A stretch of DNA of 64,000 nucleotides from Flavobacterium sp. KACC 22763 (GCF_028736155.1 NZ_CP117879.1:496001-560000); one strand, 5' to 3'. Positions 41,263-50,230 are shown, numbered from the stretch's first letter. Notes: a model not told the origin generated them from the sequence alone. A program made the numbers and translations.

Positions 41263-43446
41263 ATGGAAATGGAACAGTTTTATTACGACAACAAAATTGT
41301 AAAAAAATTCATTTACGCCACAATACTCTTTGGTGTTGTGGGTATGTTAGTGGGGCTTACCTTAGCGGTAATGTACCTTTTTCCCAACATGACAGATGGG
41401 ATTTCGTGGCTTAGTTACGGCCGTTTAAGACCATTACACACCAATGCGGTTATTTTTGCCTTTGTGGGTAATGCCTTCTTTGCGGGTATGTACTACTCGC
41501 TGCAAAGATTGCTAAAAGCCAGAATGTTTAGTGATTTTTTAAGTAACCTTCATTTCTGGGGCTGGCAGCTGATTATTGTAGCTGCGGCAATTACACTTCC
41601 GTTAGGTTATACTTCTTCTAAAGAATATGCAGAGCTAGAGTGGCCAATTGATATTGCAATCGCTTTAATTTGGGTTGTAATGGGGATCAATATGATTGGT
41701 ACGATGCTGCGTCGTAGAGAGCGTCACCTTTATGTTGCAATTTGGTTTTATTTGGCAACATTTGTAACAGTAGCAGTATTGCATATCTTTAATAATATAG
41801 AAATTCCTGTTTCAGGTTTAAAAAGTTACTCAGTGTATGCAGGTGTTCAGGATGCGCTTGTACAATGGTGGTACGGGCACAATGCGGTTGCATTCTTCTT
41901 GACAACTCCGTTTTTGGGATTAATGTATTATTTCGTTCCAAAGATTGCAAACAGACCTGTTTATTCATATAGATTATCTATTATTCACTTTTGGTCTTTA
42001 ATCTTTATATATATCTGGGCAGGGCCACACCACTTATTGTATTCTGCATTGCCAAACTGGGCTCAGAATTTAGGGGTTGCATTCTCAGTAATGTTAATTG
42101 CTCCATCTTGGGGAGGTATGATCAATGGTCTTCTTACATTAAGAGGAGCTTGGGATAAAGTTCGTGAAGAACCAGTTTTAAAATTCTTCGTTGTGGCAAT
42201 TACTGGTTACGGTATGGCAACGTTTGAAGGTCCAATGTTATCTTTAAAAAATGTAAATGCTATTGCGCACTATACTGACTGGATCGTAGCGCACGTGCAC
42301 GTAGGAGCTTTAGCTTGGAATGGTTTCATGTCGTTTGGTATTATCTATTGGTTGATTCCAAGAATGACAAAATCGGAGTTGTTCTCTAAGAAACTAGCAA
42401 ACTTCCATTTCTGGATTGGGACTTTAGGTATTATTGTATATACAATTCCATTATATGTGGCAGGTTTCCAGCAAGCATCAATGTGGAAACAATTTAATCC
42501 AGATGGTACTTTAACTTATGGAAACTTCCTTGAAACGGTAACTGCTATTATGCCAATGTATTGGATGAGAGCTATCGGTGGTAGTTTGTATCTAATTGGT
42601 ATGCTGACTTTAGTCTATAATATTATTATGACTGTAAAAGCTGGTAATACAATTGAAGATGAATTGGCTCAGGCTCCAGCATTGCAAACCATAAAAAGCG
42701 GTAGATTAAGCGGAGAGAAATTCCACTCTTGGTTAGAAAGAAAACCAATTCAGTTAACTATCCTAGCTACAATCGCAATTTTAATTGGAGGTATTATTCA
42801 GATTGTGCCAACAATTATGGTGAAATCAAATATTCCAACTATTTCGAGTGTAAAACCATATACACCGTTAGAACTTGAAGGACGTGACTTATATATCAGA
42901 GAAGGTTGTGTTGGATGTCACTCACAGTCAGTTCGTCCATTTAGAAGTGAGGTAGAACGTTACGGAGTTCAGTCAAAAGCGGGAGAGTTTGTTTACGACC
43001 ATCCATTCTTATGGGGATCAAAACGTACTGGGCCAGACTTGTTAAGAGTAGGTGGTAAGTACAATGATAACTGGCACTTTAACCACATGTGGAATCCGCA
43101 AAGTACATCTGCAGGATCTATCATGCCAGGTTACAAATGGCTGTTCGATAACAAACCGATGGACATTTCATTGACACAAAAGAAAATGCAGGCAATGATT
43201 TCTTTAGGAGTGCCATATTCTCCAGAAGATGTTGAAAATGCACAGAGAACTTTAAGAGAGCAGGCTGTTAAGATAGAAAAAAGCTTAGAAAGCGATCCTG
43301 ATTTCGTTAAGAGTTATGAAGACAGCCGTAAAAAAGCTGCTGCAAAAGGCGAGAAATTCATTCCGATGAACGAAAGAGAAATCGTTGCTTTGATCGCTTA
43401 TATTCAAAGGCTTGGTACTGATATTAAAGTAAAAGAAACTAAATAA
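41263..43446 (+). CDS. ccoN: Fused cbb3 cytochrome c oxidase subunits I and II (CcoNO)
   Basis: This 727-residue protein joins subunit I (CcoN) and II (CcoO). The N part (about 1-480) has about 12 membrane helices with the haem and copper ligand segments WWYGHNAVAFFLTTPFLG, YIWAGPHHLLYSALPNW and HVHVGALAWNGF. The C part (about 520-727) is a membrane-anchored cytochrome c domain with CVGCHSQSVRPF and GSIMPGYKWLFD (axial Met). Such fusions are known in Bacteroidota. The enzyme reduces oxygen to water at low oxygen with proton pumping, in the inner membrane. Confidence 0.95.
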   Translation: MEMEQFYYDNKIVKKFIYATILFGVVGMLVGLTLAVMYLFPNMTDGISWLSYGRLRPLHTNAVIFAFVGNAFFAGMYYSLQRLLKARMFSDFLSNLHFWGWQLIIVAAAITLPLGYTSSKEYAELEWPIDIAIALIWVVMGINMIGTMLRRRERHLYVAIWFYLATFVTVAVLHIFNNIEIPVSGLKSYSVYAGVQDALVQWWYGHNAVAFFLTTPFLGLMYYFVPKIANRPVYSYRLSIIHFWSLIFIYIWAGPHHLLYSALPNWAQNLGVAFSVMLIAPSWGGMINGLLTLRGAWDKVREEPVLKFFVVAITGYGMATFEGPMLSLKNVNAIAHYTDWIVAHVHVGALAWNGFMSFGIIYWLIPRMTKSELFSKKLANFHFWIGTLGIIVYTIPLYVAGFQQASMWKQFNPDGTLTYGNFLETVTAIMPMYWMRAIGGSLYLIGMLTLVYNIIMTVKAGNTIEDELAQAPALQTIKSGRLSGEKFHSWLERKPIQLTILATIAILIGGIIQIVPTIMVKSNIPTISSVKPYTPLELEGRDLYIREGCVGCHSQSVRPFRSEVERYGVQSKAGEFVYDHPFLWGSKRTGPDLLRVGGKYNDNWHFNHMWNPQSTSAGSIMPGYKWLFDNKPMDISLTQKKMQAMISLGVPYSPEDVENAQRTLREQAVKIEKSLESDPDFVKSYEDSRKKAAAKGEKFIPMNEREIVALIAYIQRLGTDIKVKETK

Positions 43447-43453
43447 CAGCATT

Positions 43454-43648
43454 ATGTTTGAACAGATAAAACACAATATGGAAACAATATCGGGTGTAGA
43501 ATTATACCCGATTATTTCCCTCTTGATTTTCTTCTTCTTCTTTGTAGGATTAGGCATTTGGGTGTTCTCTTATAGAAAAGAAAAAATTCAAGAAATGAGT
43601 AATATACCTTTAGATGAAGGACTTAGTGTAATCACAAAAGATAGATAA
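43454..43648 (+). CDS. ccoQ: Small cbb3 oxidase subunit (CcoQ-like)
   Basis: The 64-residue protein has one membrane helix (about 20-40, PIISLLIFFFFFVGLGIWVF) and a charged tail with SYRKEKIQEMSNIPLDEG. It sits between ccoNO and ccoP at the usual place of CcoQ, which stabilises the complex. Sequence similarity is weak, as is normal for this subunit, so placement is the main evidence. Confidence 0.75.
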   Translation: MFEQIKHNMETISGVELYPIISLLIFFFFFVGLGIWVFSYRKEKIQEMSNIPLDEGLSVITKDR

Positions 43649-43650
43649 AA

Positions 43651-44589
43651 ATGAAAAAGTTTTTCCCAGTATATGTTAGAGTACCGTTGATTTTCTTCAT
43701 CGTATTTGCTTTGATGGAATATTTTATAGACTCAGGCGACAAGCCAGCTTTTGTAAAATATCCTATGGTATCACTCTTTTTATTTGTCTTTTTGTTTATT
43801 CTAATTGCCATTGAGATTACGCTTAGCGCTGTAAATCGAGTGATGTTCCAATTATTATCGCCAGAAGAAAAAGCTCAAAAAGAACTTGAAGAAAGTTTAA
43901 GCTTCAAAGAAAGCACTTGGTTTAAAAACCTAATGCATAAATTGACTAAAACAGAACCAATTGAAAAAGAAGGTGACTTATTGATGGATCATGATTATGA
44001 CGGAATCAAAGAGCTAGATAATAATTTACCGCCTTGGTGGGTGTATTTATTTTACATATGTATCATTTTTGGAGTAATTTATGTTGTTCGTTACGATGTT
44101 TTAGGTGCGGATGATCAGGAAATGGAATTGAAAAAAGAAATGGCACAGGCAAAAATTGATGTTGAAGAGTACATGAAAACAGCTCCAGATTTAATGGACG
44201 AAAAAACAGTTGTTTTGCTAACAGATGCACCAAGTTTAGATGAAGGTAAAACAATCTTTACAACCAATTGTGCTGCTTGTCACCGTGCCGATGCAGGAGG
44301 GCAGATTGGACCAAACCTTACAGATGATAAATGGATTTTAGGAGGAGGAATTAAAAATCTATTCCACACCATTACAAATGGAGGTCGAGACGGTAAAGGG
44401 ATGATTGCCTGGAAAGGAACCCTTAAGCCAAAAGAAATACAAAAAGTGGCAAGCTATATTCTGTCTTTACAAGGAAGTAATCCTAAAGATCCTAAAGAGG
44501 CAGAAGGAGAAGTTTGGGTAGATGATAGTGCTCCTAAAACCGATGCCGCCGCCGCAACCACAAAAGATACCACAGAAGTTAAAAAATAA
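43651..44589 (+). CDS. ccoP: Cbb3 oxidase monohaem cytochrome subunit CcoP
   Basis: The 312-residue protein has an N-terminal pair of membrane helices (about 8-30 and 35-60), the cbb3 CcoP segment NLPPWWVYLFYICIIFGVIY (about 131-150) as a third helix and one cytochrome c domain (about 190-280) with CAACHRADAGGQIGP. Proteobacterial CcoP has two haem c sites; only one CXXCH is visible here, as in other Bacteroidota. A Pro/Ala/Thr-rich tail ends the protein. It carries electrons to the CcoN active site. Confidence 0.92.
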   Translation: MKKFFPVYVRVPLIFFIVFALMEYFIDSGDKPAFVKYPMVSLFLFVFLFILIAIEITLSAVNRVMFQLLSPEEKAQKELEESLSFKESTWFKNLMHKLTKTEPIEKEGDLLMDHDYDGIKELDNNLPPWWVYLFYICIIFGVIYVVRYDVLGADDQEMELKKEMAQAKIDVEEYMKTAPDLMDEKTVVLLTDAPSLDEGKTIFTTNCAACHRADAGGQIGPNLTDDKWILGGGIKNLFHTITNGGRDGKGMIAWKGTLKPKEIQKVASYILSLQGSNPKDPKEAEGEVWVDDSAPKTDAAAATTKDTTEVKK

Positions 44590-44599
44590 TTAGAATATC

Positions 44600-46018
44600 A
44601 TGTCAAATTTACCAGACGAAGCTTTTAGAGATACCATTGGAACAATAGATGAAGGTGGTAAACGAAAATTTATATTTCCTAAAAAACCGTCTGGTAAATT
44701 TTATGATTATAGGAAAATTGTCAGCTATGTTTTATTGGCAATTTTATTCATAAATCCTTTTATTAAGGTTAATGGGAATCAGTTTATGATGTTCAATATC
44801 TTGGAACGTCGTTTTAATATTTTTGGATTTCCATTCTGGCCACAGGATTTTTATCTCTTTGTAATTTCAATGCTTGTCGGCGTTGTATTCATAATTTTAT
44901 TTACTGTTGTTTTCGGAAGAATATTTTGTGGCTGGATCTGTCCACAGACTATTTTCCTTGAAATGGTTTTTCGTCGTATAGAATATTGGATTGATGGAGA
45001 TCGTGGTTCTCAGTCTCGTTTAGCAAGAATGGAATGGAATAGTGAGAAAATTAGAAAACGAGTTCTAAAATGGACTATATTTTTCTTGATCTCTTTCCTG
45101 ATTGCCAATATCTTTCTCGCTTATTTAGTGGGAAGCGATACTTTGTTCTTGATGATAGAACAAGGCCCTATTGTTCAAGCTAGTAATTTTATTGCACTGC
45201 TTATATTTACTGGAATCTTCTACTTTGTTTTTGTATGGTTTCGTGAACAGGTTTGTATTATAGCCTGTCCATACGGAAGATTGCAAGGTGTTCTTTTGGA
45301 CAATAAATCAATAAATGTTGCTTACGATTTTGTTCGTGGTGAAAAAGAGGAAGGCCGTGCAAAATTCAAAAAAAATGAAGATAGAGCATTAACTGGAAAA
45401 GGAGATTGTATTGATTGTCTTCAATGTGTTCATGTTTGTCCAATGGGAATCGATATTAGAAACGGAACACAGTTAGAATGTACAAACTGTACGGCTTGTA
45501 TAGATGAATGTGATCATATTATGGAATCTGTAGGATTGCCAAAAGGTCTTATTCGCTATGCTTCTGAAGATGAAATTGCAAAAAAAGAACCTTTCAAGTT
45601 CACATCAAGAATGAAAGGATATTCAGCTGTTCTTTTTATTTTATTGAGTATTTTTGTTGGTATGCTGTTTTTAAGAACAGATGTTCAGGCAGTTGTTCTA
45701 CGTTTGCCTGGTCAGTTGTTTCAGCATGATGGTGAAAAAATCAGTAATGTTTACACGTATAAAATTGTAAACAAAACAATGAAAGACTACAACGATATTC
45801 ATTTTGAACTAATCGATCAAAAAGGAGAAATTAAAAATGTAGGGAAAAGACATTTTAAAGTTGCTAAAGAAGGAATTTCTCAAGGAACATTGTTTATCGA
45901 AATTGATGAAGTTTTATTAGAAAGTGATAAAACAAAAGTAAAAATAGGAGTATACAACGGTTCTGAACTTCTAGAAACTACAACAACAAATTTCTTAGGA
46001 CCGCGAAGTTTTAATTAA
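44600..46018 (+). CDS. ccoG: Cytochrome c oxidase accessory protein CcoG
   Basis: The 472-residue protein has five or six membrane helices and the CcoG/FixG ferredoxin part: CGWICPQTIFLEMVFRR (about residues 113-129), then CIDCLQCVHVCPMGIDIRNG and CTNCTACIDECDHIM, two 4Fe-4S motifs at about 268-312. The C-terminal part (about 380-472) is an Ig-like beta domain. FixG is used for copper reduction and delivery during cbb3 assembly. It lies 10 bp after ccoP. Confidence 0.93.
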   Translation: MSNLPDEAFRDTIGTIDEGGKRKFIFPKKPSGKFYDYRKIVSYVLLAILFINPFIKVNGNQFMMFNILERRFNIFGFPFWPQDFYLFVISMLVGVVFIILFTVVFGRIFCGWICPQTIFLEMVFRRIEYWIDGDRGSQSRLARMEWNSEKIRKRVLKWTIFFLISFLIANIFLAYLVGSDTLFLMIEQGPIVQASNFIALLIFTGIFYFVFVWFREQVCIIACPYGRLQGVLLDNKSINVAYDFVRGEKEEGRAKFKKNEDRALTGKGDCIDCLQCVHVCPMGIDIRNGTQLECTNCTACIDECDHIMESVGLPKGLIRYASEDEIAKKEPFKFTSRMKGYSAVLFILLSIFVGMLFLRTDVQAVVLRLPGQLFQHDGEKISNVYTYKIVNKTMKDYNDIHFELIDQKGEIKNVGKRHFKVAKEGISQGTLFIEIDEVLLESDKTKVKIGVYNGSELLETTTTNFLGPRSFN

Positions 46019-46120
46019 AATATACTATTATGAAATCGCCATAAAATAAACTTTGTGAAACAAAAACAAAAGAATAAAGGCGACAACATATTTGAAAAAT
46101 AACAAATAAAATCTACAAAT

Positions 46121-46570
46121 ATGAAATTTAATTGGGGAACTGGAATTGTCATTGCATTCGGATTGTTTATGACATTTATCTTGTATTTTGTGTTTGAAGT
46201 ACAGTCAAATTCTAAATACGATAATGATTTGGTTGTAGAAGAATATTATAAACATGATACGCATTTTCAAGAAGAAATGGCAAGAATTCAGAATGCGCAC
46301 GATTTACAGCATAAACCATCTATCAAATACACAGGAGAAGGTGTTGCTGTAATTTTTCCCGCAGGATTTGAAAGTGATAAAGTAAAAGGAAATATTCAAT
46401 TGTACAGACCTTCGAATAAAAAATTCGATTTTAATACTCAAATTGCCTTAACCAATTCAGAAATAATTATTCCGCAGAAAAAATTAATAAAAGGACGCTG
46501 GGATGTTAATATGGAATGGCAGTACGAGGGTAAAAAATATCTAACTAAAGAAGTTATTTACGTAAACTAA
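46121..46570 (+). CDS. ccoH: FixH/CcoH-family assembly protein
   Basis: A 149-residue protein with an N-terminal membrane helix (about 5-24, WGTGIVIAFGLFMTFILYFV) and a periplasmic beta-domain containing VEEYYKHDTHFQEEMARIQN and GRWDVNMEWQYEGKKY, the usual FixH ends. FixH takes part in cbb3 oxidase copper assembly. A 102 bp gap before it holds a short hydrophilic stretch with no gene evident, so it probably stays in the operon without its own clear promoter. Confidence 0.82.
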   Translation: MKFNWGTGIVIAFGLFMTFILYFVFEVQSNSKYDNDLVVEEYYKHDTHFQEEMARIQNAHDLQHKPSIKYTGEGVAVIFPAGFESDKVKGNIQLYRPSNKKFDFNTQIALTNSEIIIPQKKLIKGRWDVNMEWQYEGKKYLTKEVIYVN

Positions 46571-46577
46571 AAATAAA

Positions 46578-47279
46578 ATGTTATTCTCTGCTTTCTTTTT
46601 AGGTTTAATTAGTAGTCTGCATTGTGTCGGAATGTGCGGGCCAATTGCCATGATGCTTCCCGTAGACAGGCAAAATGAAGCTAAAAAAGCAACGCAGATT
46701 ATGACGTATCACTTCGGTCGACTAACAGCTTATTCAACAATTGGATTGATTTTCGGATTGCTCGGAAGAGGTTTTTTTCTGGCAGGATTACAACAGAAAA
46801 TGTCAATAATTATTGGGGTAATCATGATTATTGTGGTGTTGATTCCTGAGAAAAAATTTGCTCAATACAATTTTTCTAAGCCTGTTTACAAAATCATTTC
46901 AAAAGTTAAAGCTAATCTTGGAAGCCAGTTTAAAAATAAGAGTTATAAATCTCTTTTTACAATTGGTCTTTTAAACGGTTTTTTACCATGCGGAATGGTT
47001 TATGTCGCTTTATTTGGTGCAATTGCAATGCAAAGTGCAGGTTATGGAGTTCTTTATATGCTTTTATTTGGAATAGGAACGATACCGTTAATGACAGTTG
47101 TGGTTTATGTCAACTCATTATTAAAACTGCCTTTCAGAAACAAAATCCAAAAGGCAATTCCTTATGTAGCCGTTATAATTGGTGTTTTATTTATCCTTCG
47201 TGGATTGGGATTGGGAATTCCTTATATTTCTCCTTCAAACATGAGTTTGTTTGTACAGCAGACTCCAAACTGCCACTAG
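46578..47279 (+). CDS. Sulfite exporter TauE/SafE-like membrane protein in the cbb3 locus
   Basis: The 233-residue protein has six membrane helices. It starts with FLGLISSLHCVGMCGPIAMM and later has LLNGFLPCGMVYVALFGAIA, where paired cysteines lie in the first and fourth helices. This CxxCGP/PCG pattern matches the TauE/SafE-like group found next to ccoH in Bacteroidota and Proteobacteria and thought to take part in copper handling or cytochrome maturation. It ends the cco operon and converges with hemN at a gap of 17 bp. Confidence 0.82.
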   Translation: MLFSAFFLGLISSLHCVGMCGPIAMMLPVDRQNEAKKATQIMTYHFGRLTAYSTIGLIFGLLGRGFFLAGLQQKMSIIIGVIMIIVVLIPEKKFAQYNFSKPVYKIISKVKANLGSQFKNKSYKSLFTIGLLNGFLPCGMVYVALFGAIAMQSAGYGVLYMLLFGIGTIPLMTVVVYVNSLLKLPFRNKIQKAIPYVAVIIGVLFILRGLGLGIPYISPSNMSLFVQQTPNCH

Positions 47280-47296
47280 AATATAATTTTAAGATA

Positions 47297-48661
47297 TTAT
47301 ACAGTCATCGAAAACAGATTTGTTTCCGGTGACTTTCTTTTTAGATGTAAATCAAATGCCATGCAGATATTGCGGACAAAAGGTCTTCCTTCTTCTGTAA
47401 TCTTAATTTTATTGTTTTCAATAACAATTAAATTATCATTTTCTATTTCTTTCAAAGCAGTTAACACTTCAGGAAGTTCGGTAAAATTTAAAGATTCTGC
47501 AGTCCAGGAAGTTTCTAGTTCGCAAGTTAAATTCAGAATATGTTTTCTAATGATAAGATCTTCATCGTTTAAAATATGACCTTTTACAACAGGAAGTTTA
47601 TCAGATTCTAAAATCTCGTAATACTCTTCTAAATTTTTAGTGTTTTGCGCAAAACTGTACCAACTGTCGCTAATTGAAGAAACACCTAGACCGATCATAA
47701 CTTGAGTTTTAGAAGCGCTATAGCCCATAAAGTTTCTATGAAGATTTCCATTGTGCGCAGCTTTGTATAAGCTGTCATCTTTTAGGGCAAAATGATCCAT
47801 GCCAATTTCGTGATAGCCATTTTGGGTAAGAAGTTTTTTACCAATTTCGTATAGTTTTCTCTTTTCGGCATCTTTTGGCAGGTTTTCATCATTAAAACCA
47901 CGTTGTCCGTTTCCTTTTATCCAAGGCACGTGCGCATAGCTATAAAATGCCAATCTATCGGGTTTTAGTGAATTGGTTTTTTCGACAGTATCAACTACAT
48001 CTTCTATGGTTTGAAATGGAAGGCCAAAAATAATATCGTGCCCAATTGAAGTGTAGCCAATTTCTTTAGCCCAAAATGTTACTTTGGCAACATTATGAAA
48101 TGGCTGAATTCTATTGATTGCTTTTTGAACTGTAGGTGAATAATCTTGTACGCCAAAACTTACTCGGCGAAAGCCTAAATCATATAATTTTTTAAGCTGT
48201 TCGTGAGTGGTGTTATTTGGATGTCCTTCAAAACTAAATTCATGTTTTTCTGCTTTTACAGCATGATTAAAAATTCCGTTAATAAGACACTCTAAATTTT
48301 CTTTTGAAAAGAAGGTCGGAGTTCCTCCTCCTAAATGAATTTCTTTAATTATGGGTTTTTCAGGAAGCAAATCACAATACATTTTCCATTCTTTCAGAAC
48401 TGCCTGAATGTATTTTTCTTCTACCGAGTGATTTTTTGTAATACGTTTGTTGCACCCGCAAAAAGTGCACATACTCTCACAGAAAGGAAGGTGAATGTAT
48501 AAACTTATTCCGTTTTTTGAATTGCTTTCAGAAAATGATTGCCTTAAAGTAGTAATCCATTTTTCGGATGTAAAGTCAGCTTCATTCCAATATGGAACTG
48601 TTGGGTAACTAGTATATCTTGGACCTGGAACATTATACTTTTGAGTCAAAGAAATTTTCAT
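47297..48661 (-). CDS. hemN: Oxygen-independent coproporphyrinogen III dehydrogenase
   Basis: HemN converts coproporphyrinogen III to protoporphyrinogen IX without oxygen. The 454-residue radical-SAM protein has CESMCTFCGCNKRITKNH (4Fe-4S cluster Cys at about 61-68), LGGGTPTFFSKENLECLI, FGLPFQTIEDVV and a C-terminal HemN domain. It supplies haem under microaerobic conditions, the same as the adjacent oxidase. Its Fnr-type promoter lies at 48683-48726. Confidence 0.95.
   Translation of the reverse strand: MKISLTQKYNVPGPRYTSYPTVPYWNEADFTSEKWITTLRQSFSESNSKNGISLYIHLPFCESMCTFCGCNKRITKNHSVEEKYIQAVLKEWKMYCDLLPEKPIIKEIHLGGGTPTFFSKENLECLINGIFNHAVKAEKHEFSFEGHPNNTTHEQLKKLYDLGFRRVSFGVQDYSPTVQKAINRIQPFHNVAKVTFWAKEIGYTSIGHDIIFGLPFQTIEDVVDTVEKTNSLKPDRLAFYSYAHVPWIKGNGQRGFNDENLPKDAEKRKLYEIGKKLLTQNGYHEIGMDHFALKDDSLYKAAHNGNLHRNFMGYSASKTQVMIGLGVSSISDSWYSFAQNTKNLEEYYEILESDKLPVVKGHILNDEDLIIRKHILNLTCELETSWTAESLNFTELPEVLTALKEIENDNLIVIENNKIKITEEGRPFVRNICMAFDLHLKRKSPETNLFSMTV
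47303..47340 (+). terminator. Terminator of the cco operon, inside the hemN 3' end
   Basis: AGTCATCGAAAACA (47303-47316) pairs imperfectly with TGTTTCCGGTGACT (47321-47334), followed by a T-rich run. It lies within the last codons of the convergent hemN coding region. Confidence 0.55.
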
Positions 48662-48682
48662 AATGACGGATTTAGTTTACAT

Positions 48683-48726
48683 CAAAATTAAAACTTTAGG
48701 CTAAGACATAAAATGACAAATATCAT
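48683..48726 (-). promoter_or_regulatory. Fnr-type box and -7 element of hemN
   Basis: The box ATGACAAATATCAT (48713-48726 on the plus strand) has the TGAC-N4-ATCA core. TAATTTTG on the minus strand (48690-48683) begins exactly 29.5 bp downstream of the box centre in the direction of transcription. The leader to the ATG is about 18 nt. Confidence 0.78.
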
Positions 48727-48738
48727 ATAACCCATAAA

Positions 48739-48765
48739 AAAAGAGACTCAAATTGAGCCTCTTTT
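48739..48765 (-). terminator. Terminator of the 48779-49255 gene
   Basis: Repeat AAAAGAGACTCAA / TTGAGCCTCTTTT with one mismatch; on the minus strand it is followed by a T run, 14 bp after the stop codon. Confidence 0.75.
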
Positions 48766-48778
48766 CTGAATTAAATAA

Positions 48779-49255
48779 CTAACGTGATATAGAATCTTGG
48801 ATGATTTTAAGCCATTTTTTCGCAAACTGATGATCTTGATAGACGCTAATCTGCTTGATGCGATCGTCATCAAAATCATAGAATGGAATAATTAATTTTT
48901 TCGATGTTTCTTTTTCTTGAAATTCAAAATCTATCTTAATAATAGTATCTGAACCAGAGTCTGTTGTTGGAATCAATTTGCATGAAGCAATTGTATTTAA
49001 ATCAACATATATTGACTCTTGTTGATTCGGATTGAAATTCATCAAAATGAACTTGTTGTTTTTCTGATCAATAGTTAAAGTCTTATTATTGATTGATTCT
49101 GTCAAATCAAAATCTTCTGGATGAGTTGGATTGAATCTTTTTTTGATATTTAAAATTCTTGATTTGCTTGCAGCTGATGAACGCGCAGAAAAGTAAATAG
49201 GGATAGCAACAATAATTAAAATCACAATACCCATTATTGTGGTAGTAGTTTCCAT
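48779..49255 (-). CDS. Unknown protein with one N-terminal membrane helix
   Basis: The 158-residue protein has a membrane anchor at about residues 6-24 (TIMGIVILIIVAIPIYFSAR). The remaining soluble beta-rich domain contains KFILMNFNPNQQESIYVDL and KKLIIPFYDFDDDRIKQ. I do not recognise a family; the soluble part looks like a single compact domain facing the cytoplasm or periplasm. It is bounded by its own terminator. Existence is likely because of the clean start and no overlap. Confidence 0.6.
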   Translation of the reverse strand: METTTTIMGIVILIIVAIPIYFSARSSAASKSRILNIKKRFNPTHPEDFDLTESINNKTLTIDQKNNKFILMNFNPNQQESIYVDLNTIASCKLIPTTDSGSDTIIKIDFEFQEKETSKKLIIPFYDFDDDRIKQISVYQDHQFAKKWLKIIQDSISR

Positions 49256-49362
49256 AATGTTTTTAATGTAATAAATAAATGATAAGCATAACAGTTTTCG
49301 GTTTGAAAACGGCTAAGTGCGTGCTGAAGAATAAGTCTTCTAATGAAAAATCAAGAATTTAT

Positions 49363-49710
49363 TTACCAGAAAAAATGGAAAGCATAAAGTATGACTAAAA
49401 CCTTTTTACTTTGAGTTGTAAAGAGTTTAGTATATGCTGTACTAACTGAAACAGTTTGATGTTGTGGAATAAGCGGTAAAAGGGTATCAAAACATTTAAT
49501 TATCCCAGTTGGATTTGTTTTGATATTTGCCGCAAGCTGATAACTTCCCTGTGGCTGTATAAATGCAGATGAATCGGGAATGTCTTTGCAGAAGTTGGTG
49601 TCGGATTTTTCCGTTTCAATTACCTGTACAGAAGCTTGGTCTGCCTGATAAGCAAACAGTCCTGCAAGTATAAGTGTAATAAGAATAACGGTTTTACGAA
49701 TCCAATTCAT
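49363..49710 (-). CDS. Small secreted or anchored protein of unknown function
   Basis: A 115-residue protein with a signal peptide or membrane anchor (about residues 6-20, TVILITLILAGLFAYQADQA) and two cysteines (TNFCKDIPDSS and IIKCFDTLLPL) that might form a disulfide. The C-terminus is hydrophobic (KVLVILYAFHFFW). I do not recognise a family. It might be a small periplasmic protein. It lies between the 48779 gene and DoxX, all on the minus strand, with a terminator ahead. Confidence 0.5.
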   Translation of the reverse strand: MNWIRKTVILITLILAGLFAYQADQASVQVIETEKSDTNFCKDIPDSSAFIQPQGSYQLAANIKTNPTGIIKCFDTLLPLIPQHQTVSVSTAYTKLFTTQSKKVLVILYAFHFFW

Positions 49711-49770
49711 GTCGGCGAATTTAAGTCATAAAACGCAATTAAAGAAATTTTATAGAATTAATTAACACTC

Positions 49771-49799
49771 AAAAAAAAGTCCTCAGCGTAACTGAGGAC
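49771..49799 (-). terminator. Terminator after DoxX
   Basis: GTCCTCAG (49779-49786) pairs with CTGAGGAC (49792-49799); on the minus strand the stem is followed by T8. Confidence 0.8.
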
Positions 49800-49807
49800 C
49801 TATGAAG

Positions 49808-50230
49808 TTATTGTTGCATTTTAAAGTAATAATCTGCAGAATGTTTGCCACTTCCATAAAAGAGGAAGAATATGCAGACTAATAAAACGACTATAGCTAG
49901 AACTAAACTTTCAGAATGCATTCTTCCCATAGAGTTGACAAGAACGGCACCAAATAAAATGGGTAATTGAGCCGCAATCGCCCATCGGGTTAAAAGCCCA
50001 AAAATAATCATTATACCACCAATCATGTGGGCAGGAGCAATGTAATGCAGCATAAACATGCCTCCGCCATACTTATCGATAGGGGAAATCAAATCATGCA
50101 GGTATTGAATATTGGTGACGAAAGAGACACCTTTCATAAATAAAAATCCACCCAAAACAATACGTACTAAATCAACTGGTAAATAAGTGTGCGAATTTGC
50201 CCATTTATTCAAACTTTTTACATTTTCCAT
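49808..50230 (-). CDS. DoxX-family membrane protein
   Basis: The 140-residue protein has four membrane helices. The DoxX-like features are VDLVRIVLGGFLFMKGVSFV (about 19-38), HMIGGIMIIFGLLTRW (about 68-83) and the later LVLAIVVLLVCIFFLFYG. Members of this family are linked to thiosulfate:quinone oxidoreductase or oxidative-stress complexes, but many are of unknown role. It follows the acyl-CoA carboxylase gene on the same strand with a 122 bp gap in which no gene is visible. Confidence 0.78.
   Translation of the reverse strand: MENVKSLNKWANSHTYLPVDLVRIVLGGFLFMKGVSFVTNIQYLHDLISPIDKYGGGMFMLHYIAPAHMIGGIMIIFGLLTRWAIAAQLPILFGAVLVNSMGRMHSESLVLAIVVLLVCIFFLFYGSGKHSADYYFKMQQ

Noticed and set aside
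41106..41414. Plus-strand open frame across ccoS and ccoN in another phase
   Set aside because: Out of frame with both conserved genes.
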